Source of the DNA: Chitinophaga pinensis
GTDB lineage: Bacteria > Bacteroidota > Bacteroidia > Flavobacteriales_D > Crocinitomicaceae
Direction: 5' to 3'
NCBI GenBank assembly: GCA_945863605.1
Contig: CAMAZP010000018.1
Location: 1-61,482 of the forward strand
DNA length: 61,482 bases
In this document: positions 8,813-16,727 of the stretch, piece after piece
Layout of the letters: each line of letters starts with the position of its first letter
Numbering within the stretch: position 1 is the first letter of the stretch
The notes under the pieces: model-generated
Told to the model about the DNA's origin: nothing
Database searches by the model: none
The model's input: only the letters and a program-made list of their open reading frames with translations
Made by a program: the position numbers and the translations under genes

Positions 8813-9343
8813 AAAACACTGAACACGAAGCGCAATTCCCATTTCATTTTGTTGGGTCGTGATTATGTTTCTGTTGTAGATTTCTACTTTTGACACCCAA
8901 GACTTTGAACTCCTTGAACCTCCACTTTTCAGATGATATACACTTAAGCCATATCGTAAAGAAAATTGGTTTTGTGGATTAGTTCGACTATCGTTTTTGA
9001 GATAGAAATATTCTGGTGTAACGAAACATTCTATAACCTCTGCTTTACAAATTCCATTTCGATTTCGCACCCTTAATTTGAAAAGACTTTTACGGAATTG
9101 CAGTGCACCTGCATAGGAAGTAAAACTTGAGAAGGGAGTTTTATTGTCAAAACGTAAGCCAATTTCAGGTAGTAAATATTTGCCAATTTGTTTTGTAATT
9201 CCTATTTGAAAAGAAGCATTACGTTGATTATTCTGTCCAAAATTATAGGCAGTGATAATCCCAATATTTTTATTTCTACGTGTTTGATTTTGAGCATAAA
9301 ATGAATGAATCAGTATTATCAAAAGCACTATTTGCGTTTTCAT
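8804..9343 (-). CDS. Secreted hypothetical protein, probably outer-membrane beta-rich
   Basis: 179 residues from the ATG at 9343, which begins a clear signal peptide (MKTQIVLLIILIHSFYAQ); an upstream in-frame start at 9367 adds only 8 residues and breaks the signal. The mature part has alternating hydrophobic strands (IGIITAYNFGQ, SFQIGITKQIG, SLRYGLSVYHL) as in small outer-membrane barrels. No family recognised. It follows the caspase-fold peptidase gene by 37 bases on the same strand, so the two probably form an operon and act together outside the cytoplasm. Confidence 0.6.
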   Translation of the reverse strand: MKTQIVLLIILIHSFYAQNQTRRNKNIGIITAYNFGQNNQRNASFQIGITKQIGKYLLPEIGLRFDNKTPFSSFTSYAGALQFRKSLFKLRVRNRNGICKAEVIECFVTPEYFYLKNDSRTNPQNQFSLRYGLSVYHLKSGGSRSSKSWVSKVEIYNRNIITTQQNEMGIALRVQCFKK

Positions 9344-9380
9344 TGGATAAAATTTATGTTGATTCATTTTGCTGCTATTA

Positions 9381-10127
9381 CTAGTTTATATCGGCAAGGC
9401 AAAATTCTGTTTCACCTACAAATGCTGTGTTGTAATTATTTTTATTATTTCTGATTGAATAACCTGTGCTTATAGTTTTTCCATTTAATTCATCTGAACT
9501 AAAAATTAGCTTGTTTATAATCTTTTCTTCAAGCTGCGCTACTTTTTTATATGCTTCATTTAAGTTAAGTCCCTCTAAAAATTCTTCCAAAAAAGTACGT
9601 GCACCATCCATCCAATTAGTCGCAAAATAGGCACCTGCATTACTTATAAAATAAGGAATAGCTGAGTCTGTTACTCTATTTTTAGCTTCTGTATAAGTAA
9701 TTGATTTGACATCAGTTTCTGAAGATCCGGCGGCACCACATGAATTTTGAATTACTATCAATGGACTTTTTTCAAAATATAGTTCACTTGTAAACGTTGT
9801 AGCAGTGACAAAATCATTTACATAAATCCCTCCAAATTCTCCATCTAATCCACAATTGGAACAACCATGTCCGTTGTAAACAAAAAAAGAACAATTAATG
9901 GCAGCTTTTTTAATTTTTTTCCAATCGGCATTTGGATAATAAAATTTATAAACGAAAATTTTTTTAGATTCAAATAAAACAGCAAGTTCATCGAGTTGCT
10001 CTTGAGCGTAGCTACCTACATCTTTTCCAACAACTAATACAGCTGTTTTTTGGTTGGTAGCTGGTTGTTGCTGAGAAAGAAAAGTATTCGAAATAATAAT
10101 TGCGAAGAATAAAAATTGCGTTTTCAT
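9381..10127 (-). CDS. Secreted caspase-fold (clan CD, CHAT/C14-like) peptidase
   Basis: 248 residues with an N-terminal signal peptide (about 1-19). After an initial strand (TAVLVVGKD) there is FFVYNGHG with His87 and, about 43 residues later, LIVIQNSCGAAG with Cys130: the His-Cys dyad order and spacing typical of clan CD peptidases (caspase, CHAT, clostripain). A later NAGAYFATNW segment matches the position of the family's substrate-side loop. No T9SS sorting domain is present, so it is periplasmic or exported by Sec alone. Substrate unknown. It is followed by the beta-rich secreted protein gene. The call rests on the two motifs and fold logic, not on close similarity. Confidence 0.65.
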   Translation of the reverse strand: MKTQFLFFAIIISNTFLSQQQPATNQKTAVLVVGKDVGSYAQEQLDELAVLFESKKIFVYKFYYPNADWKKIKKAAINCSFFVYNGHGCSNCGLDGEFGGIYVNDFVTATTFTSELYFEKSPLIVIQNSCGAAGSSETDVKSITYTEAKNRVTDSAIPYFISNAGAYFATNWMDGARTFLEEFLEGLNLNEAYKKVAQLEEKIINKLIFSSDELNGKTISTGYSIRNNKNNYNTAFVGETEFCLADIN

Positions 10128-10258
10128 TTTGCTTAATTTTTAGAAAATAATTTAAGTATAGATGTTGCATATTTTTTTCTTTAAAAATGAAATAACTTGA
10201 AATAGTTACAGAAAAATAGAATGCTAGATAGTAAAACCTTAAAACCTCATTTTTCTAA

Positions 10259-10450
10259 CAGAATGAAAATTTGGTTTATGAATCAGGTTTATATATCGAT
10301 CAAAGAATACACTCAAAATGCATTTTAAGATTTGATAAAAAATATTATTATGTTTATTCACCATTTATCAGTAACTCAAGTGAACTTCAAGAAGGAAATT
10401 GGGTTGAAAATATATTTGTTTCTATGTTTAAAAAGGAATCGATTCATTAG
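10259..10450 (+). pseudogene. Orphan C-terminal gene fragment in the 10128-10489 gap
   Basis: A 63-codon frame without a start codon runs between an upstream in-frame TAA (10256) and TAG (10448-10450). It reads as ordinary protein (NLVYESGLYIDQRIHSK, then RFDKKYYYVYSPF and ENIFVSMFKKESIH) and not as random AT-rich sequence. Probably the remnant of a deleted gene. The remainder of the gap shows nothing. Confidence 0.4.
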
Positions 10451-10489
10451 ATGATTTAATAAAAATCGTATTACTCAAATTCTAAAAAT

Positions 10490-11053
10490 TTATTTCAAAG
10501 GAGAATTTTTATCAAACGCTTCACCAGTGTAAAAACGAGCACGTTGCTCTTTTCTAAATTCACTTGATTCCAAAATGTATTCATCCCAAATGTAATTTCC
10601 TAATGGGGTTTTTGCACTTAAACGAACGAAAATCTTTTTTGTTGGATCAAGCCAAAGTGGTAAATTACTTGTTAATTTCAATGCATTTCCATTTGTGATT
10701 GCACCTTGAATTTGTTCTGAATATTGCTGCCATTTATCGAATTCATTTTGTTTAAGGAACAATTGAAAATCAGTAAGCTTTAAGGTTAGCTTTCCTTCTT
10801 TTTCAAAGATTTTATTTCGCAATGCTGGATCATTTACAAAAGTTGAAAATTCAAGACATAGATTTCTTTGAGGTTTTATTTTATCATTTCCCTCTCGCCA
10901 CATATATTTGTCCAAAATGATTGGTTGACTAACTTCTGAATACGATCGATTTACTTTGGTGAAAATTTCGTTACCAAAAGTTGTTTCAATAGTTACTTTA
11001 ACTTGTATGAGTTTAGTTGTATCGATTTTTCTAAGTTTAACCTCAAAACTTTC
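10490..11053 (-). pseudogene. 5'-truncated gene, hypothetical beta-rich protein
   Basis: The frame is open from 11053 to the stop at 10490 (187 codons) but has no credible start; the only ATGs are deep inside and a TTG at 10915 would discard conserved-looking sequence (KLIQVKVTIETTFGNEIF). Upstream the frame meets a stop exactly where dispersed repeat A begins, so the N-terminal part of the gene seems to have been replaced. The remaining protein looks like a beta-sandwich or immunity-type protein (LTLKLTDFQLFL, KKIFVRLSAKTPLGNYIW). No family recognised. Confidence 0.55.
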
Positions 11054-11105
11054 TTACGAAGCAATGAATTACCAATTTCTTGATGGTGCGGCTAAGACCA
11101 GTGCT
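11045..11105. repeat. Dispersed repeat, copy A (degenerate)
   Basis: Shares TACGAAGCAATGAA and then ACCAATTT plus GGTGCxG-type sequence with copy B at 12747-12855 and the latter part with copy C at 19672-19765. All three copies have the same orientation. On the minus strand it would encode NW-x-FIAS-x-ESF, like copy B, but with stops. Confidence 0.6.
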
Positions 11106-11252
11106 TTATTCAATTTCTCTTGTATTCATTATTGGAATGTAGAGCATTATGTTTAAACCGATGAGTATATCCGTGTTGGTTACTTAGCTTTCCATTTTGT
11201 CAGTTTGTTCCAATCCGTTTTTTGTTTGTTGTCAAAAAAGAGTACAAATCAT

Positions 11253-11846
11253 TTAAATGCCTGCATCTGCATGAATAATTAGTCTAGTTCCGTCAGATTT
11301 TGTAAAGTTAGTATTTATCAAATTGCCTATTTTATCATTTGGCGAAACTCCGCTTGCAGTATAACCCTTATTATATAATGCTTTCTTTAAAAGATATAAA
11401 TAGTAATGGCCGAAACAACACCATTTATTCTTTAACTCTTTTTCCTGTTCTATTCTGAAACTCCAATCTTTTCCCAATTGATTGTAACCTTCATCGGTCG
11501 CAGTTTTGAGCATCATCAATGGAAAGCTAATGCTGTCTGCTTTAATATAATCTTCATTCGCAATTAGGACATCTTCTAAATGACTGATTATTAATTCCTC
11601 TTTATATAAATATCTAAATGGGACAATTGTAATATTCTTTGGAAACATAGTTCCTGTTTCACCAATACCTCCTAGAGGATTAACAACATTAAAACATTTC
11701 TCTCCTAATTCGACTAATTCTGGATTCTTATCTATACCATCAAAGCCTATAATTTGATTTCGTTCAAGAATAGCATCATCTTCTAAAGAATTATGTCCAG
11801 TAATAATTTTAGTGCTGCCGAAAAAATATACGAAGTGTTCTTTCAT
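11253..11846 (-). CDS. Hypothetical cytoplasmic protein
   Basis: 197 residues, no signal peptide, no recognised domain. Features: an N-terminal strand (HFVYFFGSTKIITGH), a Gly-rich stretch NPLGGIGETG near 63-72, and a CCFGHYYLYLLKKAL helix. It lies 91 bases downstream of the gene at 11938-12456 on the same strand, inside the region delimited by repeat copies A and B. It could be an island passenger; a role in defence is only suggested by location. Confidence 0.55.
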   Translation of the reverse strand: MKEHFVYFFGSTKIITGHNSLEDDAILERNQIIGFDGIDKNPELVELGEKCFNVVNPLGGIGETGTMFPKNITIVPFRYLYKEELIISHLEDVLIANEDYIKADSISFPLMMLKTATDEGYNQLGKDWSFRIEQEKELKNKWCCFGHYYLYLLKKALYNKGYTASGVSPNDKIGNLINTNFTKSDGTRLIIHADAGI

Positions 11847-11937
11847 AGTAATATTTCTTAAAATTTAATATCTATTTGCAATGTTTTTTTCATTTAAAGT
11901 TACTTCATCAAAGTATCAAATGTATATGTATTTTGGA

Positions 11938-12456
11938 TTAATTATCCCTCAAGATGCTTAATTGATCAAATAAAAGATCTTGAAAATCCTTGTCTATTCT
12001 AATGTACAATTTTTTTATATTCAGTTTATTCTTGTTTAGTTGAATAAAATTAATTAGTGAATTGAATTCAGTTTGTGGTTGCTCTGAACTAATATACATC
12101 CAATGCGTCATCAAAAGTTCCTCTACATTTAATTCACTAATAACATTAAATAAGTCACCAAGAAGATTTTCGATTTCTTCGTCACCATTGGTTTTTGGGA
12201 CAAAAAAGTATATTGATGGTGGAAATTGGTTCATTATCCCCACTTCCTTTGCAGTATTCACATGATTAAAGAAAATTTCATATTCTTTTTTCAAAGCTTT
12301 ATTCTGTAACAAATCCTTTGGGAGAAAATTGAAATTTTTCGGGTTCGCGGTATAGTTGCCGGCAGTTAAAGAAATTGAAGAATAATCCTCAATTTTATTC
12401 TTTTCTTTCACTAGAGAAATATTTAATGTCTCTTTAAATTCAATTAATATATCCAT
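11938..12456 (-). CDS. Hypothetical acidic cytoplasmic protein
   Basis: 172 residues with no export signal and no recognised domain. The first half is strand-like, and the C-terminal third is helical (FIQLNKNKLNIKKLYIRIDK). Preceded by the restriction-enzyme fragment (12508-12837) and followed by the hypothetical gene at 11253-11846 in the same orientation. Function unknown. Confidence 0.55.
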   Translation of the reverse strand: MDILIEFKETLNISLVKEKNKIEDYSSISLTAGNYTANPKNFNFLPKDLLQNKALKKEYEIFFNHVNTAKEVGIMNQFPPSIYFFVPKTNGDEEIENLLGDLFNVISELNVEELLMTHWMYISSEQPQTEFNSLINFIQLNKNKLNIKKLYIRIDKDFQDLLFDQLSILRDN

Positions 12457-12507
12457 AATTTTTGTATTAAATTAATGCTCATGTTATGAAGCTACCAAAA
12501 TCATTGG

Positions 12508-12837
12508 CTATTCTTCATTGTTTTTGTTTTGTGTTTTTTCTTGTAAATCATTAGGGTCAAACGAAACAACCCATTTCCATTTTCCAAAACCGCCATATTG
12601 ATTTACTGCAATGCACCATTCGTCTAAGTATGCTCGTTTAGTTTTATTCTGCTCGTTGTCTTGTCCTTTTGTTTCAATTATTAAGTTTTCGCCATTTGTC
12701 ATTTTACCACAAAACTTGATTTGAAAAACTAATGTTTTATTAACCACAAAACTGTCATACGAAGCAATGAACCACCAATTTTTTTTGGTAGGTGCTGTTA
12801 TAGCCAGTAATTCTTGTCCACCGTCCTTGAAAGCCAT
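12508..12837 (-). pseudogene. C-terminal fragment of a type III/BPTD_3080-like restriction endonuclease fused to repeat B
   Basis: Residues from about 40 onward read like the end of a type III-related restriction enzyme: NLIIETKGQDNEQNKTK (ExK nuclease core) followed by YLDEWCIAVNQYGGFGKW and a final strand. The helicase part is missing; the first 32 codons come from repeat B (MAFKDGGQELLAITAP), giving an accidental chimeric frame of 109 residues. It is not the tail of the intact Res at 16727-19402, whose own nuclease end differs. Likely a remnant of a second, deleted restriction gene. Confidence 0.6.
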
Positions 12838-12855
12838 TGTCAGTATTGAGTTTCT
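12747..12855. repeat. Dispersed repeat, copy B
   Basis: Matches copy C (19672-19765) over CCAATTT...TAGGTGCTGTT-TAGCCAGT and then CCACCGTC-TTG-A and CCATT-TCA-TATTGA; matches copy A over TACGAAGCAATGAA. It marks the left end of the type III RM cassette together with the adjacent G/T-rich stretch. Confidence 0.7.
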
Positions 12856-13110
12856 GTGTCATTGTCGTGTCGGGTGTGCGTTGCGTTTTTTTTTGAAGCG
12901 TTGGAAAAAATATTTTAAAATTCTTTTTTGGGTTGGTGAGGTGGAAGCTCTTTTGCAATTTTTGGTCTGTGCGTTGGATCGTGCGAATTGCAAATGTGCT
13001 TACACCTGTGGGCTCACTTTTCACTTCGGGATTTTCTAATGAAATAAACAAATCACTGTTCTTTAAGTAGTTATGTGTCGCTTTAGCAGTCATTTGATTT
13101 TGTAAACAAT
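12856..13110. other. G/T-rich non-coding segment left of the RM operon
   Basis: The plus strand is strikingly G- and T-rich (GTGCGTTGCGTTTTTTTT, GGGTTGGTGAGGTGGAAG), unlike the flanking AT-rich genes. The frames it contains are low-complexity and on both strands, so no gene is called. The counterpart is at 19440-19660. Confidence 0.55.
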
Positions 13111-13116
13111 TAAGGT

Positions 13117-14565
13117 TTAAGTCCAAAACGGCACATAAGAAGCAAACTTTTTAGAAGCATTTTCAGGGTCAGATGCTTTTATCAAACCTGCTTCTAAAGT
13201 GTCAGCAATTATTTTTGAAGCAAACGAAACGTTGTTTTTAGCAATGTTAAAACGCTTACGAACCGATTGATTATTCACTTGCTGATTGTTTACATATTGC
13301 AAACAAGTATGCTGATAGCAAGCCCTAATTCTGTCGTCATTATTCATTCGAGTTAATGGAGTTGGAGCATACATAATTATTCGTGTATAATCATCGCCTC
13401 TTATAAATTTTGGCGCAGGTAGTTGATATACTTCTATAGATTCAATTGCTCTATCAATTCCACTTCCTCTTTCTTCGCAAATATTTAATCTTCGCATTAG
13501 AGAAGCCAAATTTTCATTCCTTGATTTTGGTGCGGTGTCTATAAAACGGTTGGTATCAACTAATGGAACGCCTGGATTTGTGATTTCAATTCTATCCATA
13601 AATATTTCTATCATTACTCCAGAACCTGTGACAGAAAAATCTTGATGTATTAAAGCATTAGCAACAAATTCACGAATGGCTTTTTCGGGATATACTTTTA
13701 CTTTTTTACGCAAAGCATTTTCAATTACTTCATTGGATGGCAATTGGTCCATAATGTAATTTACCAATCCTTCAAAACCCGAAGCATAACCTCTGCCGCC
13801 TTCTTGTTCTTTCAAAGCATTTATTCTGCTCGTTTCTTTATAAACAATTACCCGAATGGCTTTACGTTTTAGTTCTTTAAAATTCTTTACATCTTTTGAA
13901 AACAGGATTGCTCCAAGATTTAATATATCCCAACCGTTTAGTGTTTTCTTTATTAAATCATCAGTTGCCAACGTTTGCAAAATGCTCAATTTGGTATCGG
14001 GCAAACGCTTTTCTTGTAGCGTAAAATAGCTGTCGTAATCAAGCAATTTCATTACATCATCATCGCTTACATTGTGCATTGCTATTTGTGCTTCAAAATC
14101 GAAACCTGTTGAAATAGCAATGAGTTGTTTTACTTCGTGGCGTGATAATTTTACGGTTTGTCCTGCACTTCGTTTATAGCTTTCAAAAATATCGCTACCT
14201 CTTAAATGAACTGGCTTATCGGTATGTTCGGGAATATGAATAAACAAAACGGCATTGCCTTTATAATCAGCAACGGTATGTTCTATGCCAACAGGTTGAG
14301 CCAAATTGTTTCTTGCAATGTTTCCCAATTTTTGAACGATTGTATCCATTTCAGTTTTGTCAAGTGGTTTTGGATTGCCATCATTTTCAATTCCAAAAGC
14401 CAAATAACCTCCATTTGTGTGATTAGCAAAGGCAGAAATATGTTGCGCCAAGCGTTCGCTTTTATCCGATAATCCGCTTTTCCAATCTATCTCATTTAGT
14501 TCTTGCGGAACAGGATGCAAACTTTTAGCTAGCAATTGTACGGCTGTTTCTACCCAATGATTCAT
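13117..14565 (-). CDS. AlbA_2 (Schlafen-type) / HATPase ATP-binding protein of the type III RM operon
   Basis: 482 residues. N-terminal AlbA_2 domain at about 20-135 (ESYKRSAGQTVKLSRHEV, FANHTNGGYLAFGIENDG) and a C-terminal HATPase_c_4 domain at about 290-390 with the N-box REFVANALIHQDFS and RLNICEERGSGID as the glycine loop; a winged-helix-like tail follows. Known members are putative nucleic-acid-binding regulators. It starts 14 bases after the mod stop on the same strand, making it the third gene of res-mod-albA. It may regulate or modulate the restriction system; this is inferred from linkage. Confidence 0.82.
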   Translation of the reverse strand: MNHWVETAVQLLAKSLHPVPQELNEIDWKSGLSDKSERLAQHISAFANHTNGGYLAFGIENDGNPKPLDKTEMDTIVQKLGNIARNNLAQPVGIEHTVADYKGNAVLFIHIPEHTDKPVHLRGSDIFESYKRSAGQTVKLSRHEVKQLIAISTGFDFEAQIAMHNVSDDDVMKLLDYDSYFTLQEKRLPDTKLSILQTLATDDLIKKTLNGWDILNLGAILFSKDVKNFKELKRKAIRVIVYKETSRINALKEQEGGRGYASGFEGLVNYIMDQLPSNEVIENALRKKVKVYPEKAIREFVANALIHQDFSVTGSGVMIEIFMDRIEITNPGVPLVDTNRFIDTAPKSRNENLASLMRRLNICEERGSGIDRAIESIEVYQLPAPKFIRGDDYTRIIMYAPTPLTRMNNDDRIRACYQHTCLQYVNNQQVNNQSVRKRFNIAKNNVSFASKIIADTLEAGLIKASDPENASKKFASYVPFWT

Positions 14566-14579
14566 TCTGTAAATTTCGA

Positions 14580-16727
14580 TTATTTAATATTTACCTCAAT
14601 TATTTTGCTTGTGTCAATTCCTAAAATGTCAACCACTTTAACCATTACTTTGTATTTCCCTGTTTTCTTGTATTCGTGGGAGATGCTTGTAAATTCAAGT
14701 GTTGGCGTTTTCTTAGTGCGGAAGCTTTGCCATTCGTTTTCAAACAAATAGTTGCCACTCCATTTTTCTTCTGTTTCGCCTTTCTCGTTTTTTACTTTGA
14801 TGATTTCTTTTTTGTCTTCGTAGTTGAAATCAATTGCCCAGTAGTCAATCCAGTCGAACCAGTTTTTTGTTAGCACTGTTCGTGTGATAATTCCATTTTT
14901 GTCTTTCTCAATTTTGAAAATTTGCCCATCCTCAATTACTACTTTGCTTCCTGCTCTCATAGATTGTTGAAGTTCCTCAATATCATCTTGGGTGTAGTGA
15001 GTTACAAAGTCTGTAAGTTCAATGGTTATAGATTTACCTTTTACTTTTTCTTTGGTATTTAAGTAGGCTACATCAAAGAATTTTACTTGTCCTTTTTCAA
15101 CGGCTCTTTTATCAAATACATCTTTTGGAATATATTTTAATGTTACGGAAACGCCTTTCTCTTTTAGTTCTTGAATGAATTGTGGAGTTAAACCCATTTC
15201 AAATTCAAAGCCTAGTATGTCAACTTGGGTATAAAGTTTTTGTTTGCATTCTTCAAAAATATCCATCAAACGGCTTTGTGTTACTGGCACATCCAATGGG
15301 CCAACATTCACAAACCGCCCAGCTTTTGTTCCGTGTAAAGTGCTATGTCCTTCAATTCTTTTGGCTTTGTATGCTTCTAAAATTAAATCAACATATAAAT
15401 CTTCTTTCGCTTTGCGTTTTCCGTTGGTAAGGTCATCCATAAAAAATTGGCGTTCGTATTTACCAAGGTTGAGCAATTCAAAAGCCCTGAAATCTTTTCC
15501 GCTTTCTTGTAATTCTCTTTGAACACCAATTAAACGTTTCCTTGCAGTGTGAACTGAAAATCTTCCTAAGTCTGTTGTAATCCATTTACGCCCCAATTTT
15601 TCCGCAACCGCTGCTGTAGTTCCACTACCACAAAAGAAATCTGCAACCAAATCACCTTCATTACTACTTGCTTTAATTACTCTTTCTAAAAGTGCTTCTG
15701 GCTTTTGAGTTGGATATCCGAGTTTTTCATCAGACATAACGTTAATGTAATCCATTACAATCCAATCTCTTGGTTTTGTTCCAACTTTTTCATCTAAATA
15801 ATCTACATTGCATAACTCTGGATTACTTTTGAGCCATTTTAAATCAATATCAGTATTGTTTTTTATTGGAGAACCTTGAATGTTTCGACCGTGTAATCTA
15901 AATAGGCGTCCATCTTCATCCTTGTGTTTGTATTTCTTAACGGTAGTATCTGTAAACTCTTCAGAGATTTGTTCCCAATTGAATTTATTATTATCTGATT
16001 TAGAGTAAAAATGTATTACATCGTGTCTTCTAACATAGTGATTTGTAGAAACAGCCATTCCTCTGTATGCCCAGATTACTTCATTTTTATAATTATCGTT
16101 TCCAAAAATATCATCGAGTAAAAGTTTTAAATATGCACTTACTCTATAATCTACGTGAACGTAAATACTTCCGTCCTTTGCTAAAAGATTATGCATTAAT
16201 TTTAATCTTTCATACATCATAGATAAATAAGAAGAAATCCCTTTCCCCCAAGTATCACGGTATGCTATCTCTTCAATAATACTCTGACTTTTTTCGGCTG
16301 TTTCGCCCCCTATTTCTATATTAAAGCCAAAATCAGCACCAACAGCAAATGGTGGGTCAATGTAAATTAATTTCAGACCACCTTCTTTCTCTATTTCGTC
16401 TCTCATTGGACCATTTGCCAATGAAGAAAGTATAAGTTTATTATCTCCCCAAATCAATTTGTTTGTCCATCCTTTGAGTTGTCTGCCTCTAAAATCGGTT
16501 TCAAACATACTGGCTTGTGCCTTGTCTTTTTCTTTTCTTGGCTCGTCAATGTGTTCAATGCTATGAAAAGGCAGGGAAATATTGGTTGTATCTTCTTTTC
16601 TGCCGTTCCAAAAAAGAAATACATCTTCTTCGTCAGCAAAAAGTTTATAGATAAATTCTTTCGGCAGTTTTTCGCCTGCTTTTATTAGTTCAATTATTCT
16701 GTTTTTATCGGTATCGTTCAAATTCAT
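14580..16727 (-). CDS. mod: Type III restriction-modification DNA methyltransferase (Mod)
   Basis: 715 residues. Beta-class amino-methyltransferase order: motif IV LIYIDPPFAVGADF at about 120-134 (DPPF instead of DPPY) comes before motif I DFFCGSGTTAAVAEK at about 361-375, preceded by YPTQKPEALLERVI. The region between them holds the target recognition domain, followed by a long C-terminal part typical of type III Mod. It would methylate one strand of an asymmetric site, probably N6-adenine. Its ATG overlaps the res stop by one base (TAATG), so translation is coupled. No frameshift or phase-variable repeat is seen. Confidence 0.92.
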   Translation of the reverse strand: MNLNDTDKNRIIELIKAGEKLPKEFIYKLFADEEDVFLFWNGRKEDTTNISLPFHSIEHIDEPRKEKDKAQASMFETDFRGRQLKGWTNKLIWGDNKLILSSLANGPMRDEIEKEGGLKLIYIDPPFAVGADFGFNIEIGGETAEKSQSIIEEIAYRDTWGKGISSYLSMMYERLKLMHNLLAKDGSIYVHVDYRVSAYLKLLLDDIFGNDNYKNEVIWAYRGMAVSTNHYVRRHDVIHFYSKSDNNKFNWEQISEEFTDTTVKKYKHKDEDGRLFRLHGRNIQGSPIKNNTDIDLKWLKSNPELCNVDYLDEKVGTKPRDWIVMDYINVMSDEKLGYPTQKPEALLERVIKASSNEGDLVADFFCGSGTTAAVAEKLGRKWITTDLGRFSVHTARKRLIGVQRELQESGKDFRAFELLNLGKYERQFFMDDLTNGKRKAKEDLYVDLILEAYKAKRIEGHSTLHGTKAGRFVNVGPLDVPVTQSRLMDIFEECKQKLYTQVDILGFEFEMGLTPQFIQELKEKGVSVTLKYIPKDVFDKRAVEKGQVKFFDVAYLNTKEKVKGKSITIELTDFVTHYTQDDIEELQQSMRAGSKVVIEDGQIFKIEKDKNGIITRTVLTKNWFDWIDYWAIDFNYEDKKEIIKVKNEKGETEEKWSGNYLFENEWQSFRTKKTPTLEFTSISHEYKKTGKYKVMVKVVDILGIDTSKIIEVNIK

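Noticed and set aside
10956..11156. 66-codon plus-strand frame with a hydrophobic start
   Set aside because: It is antisense to the truncated gene and repeat A, and its sequence is explained by them.
12755..13126. Long frames on both strands in the G/T-rich segment
   Set aside because: Composition-driven; low complexity and no codon usage like the neighbours. Same for 19427-19676.
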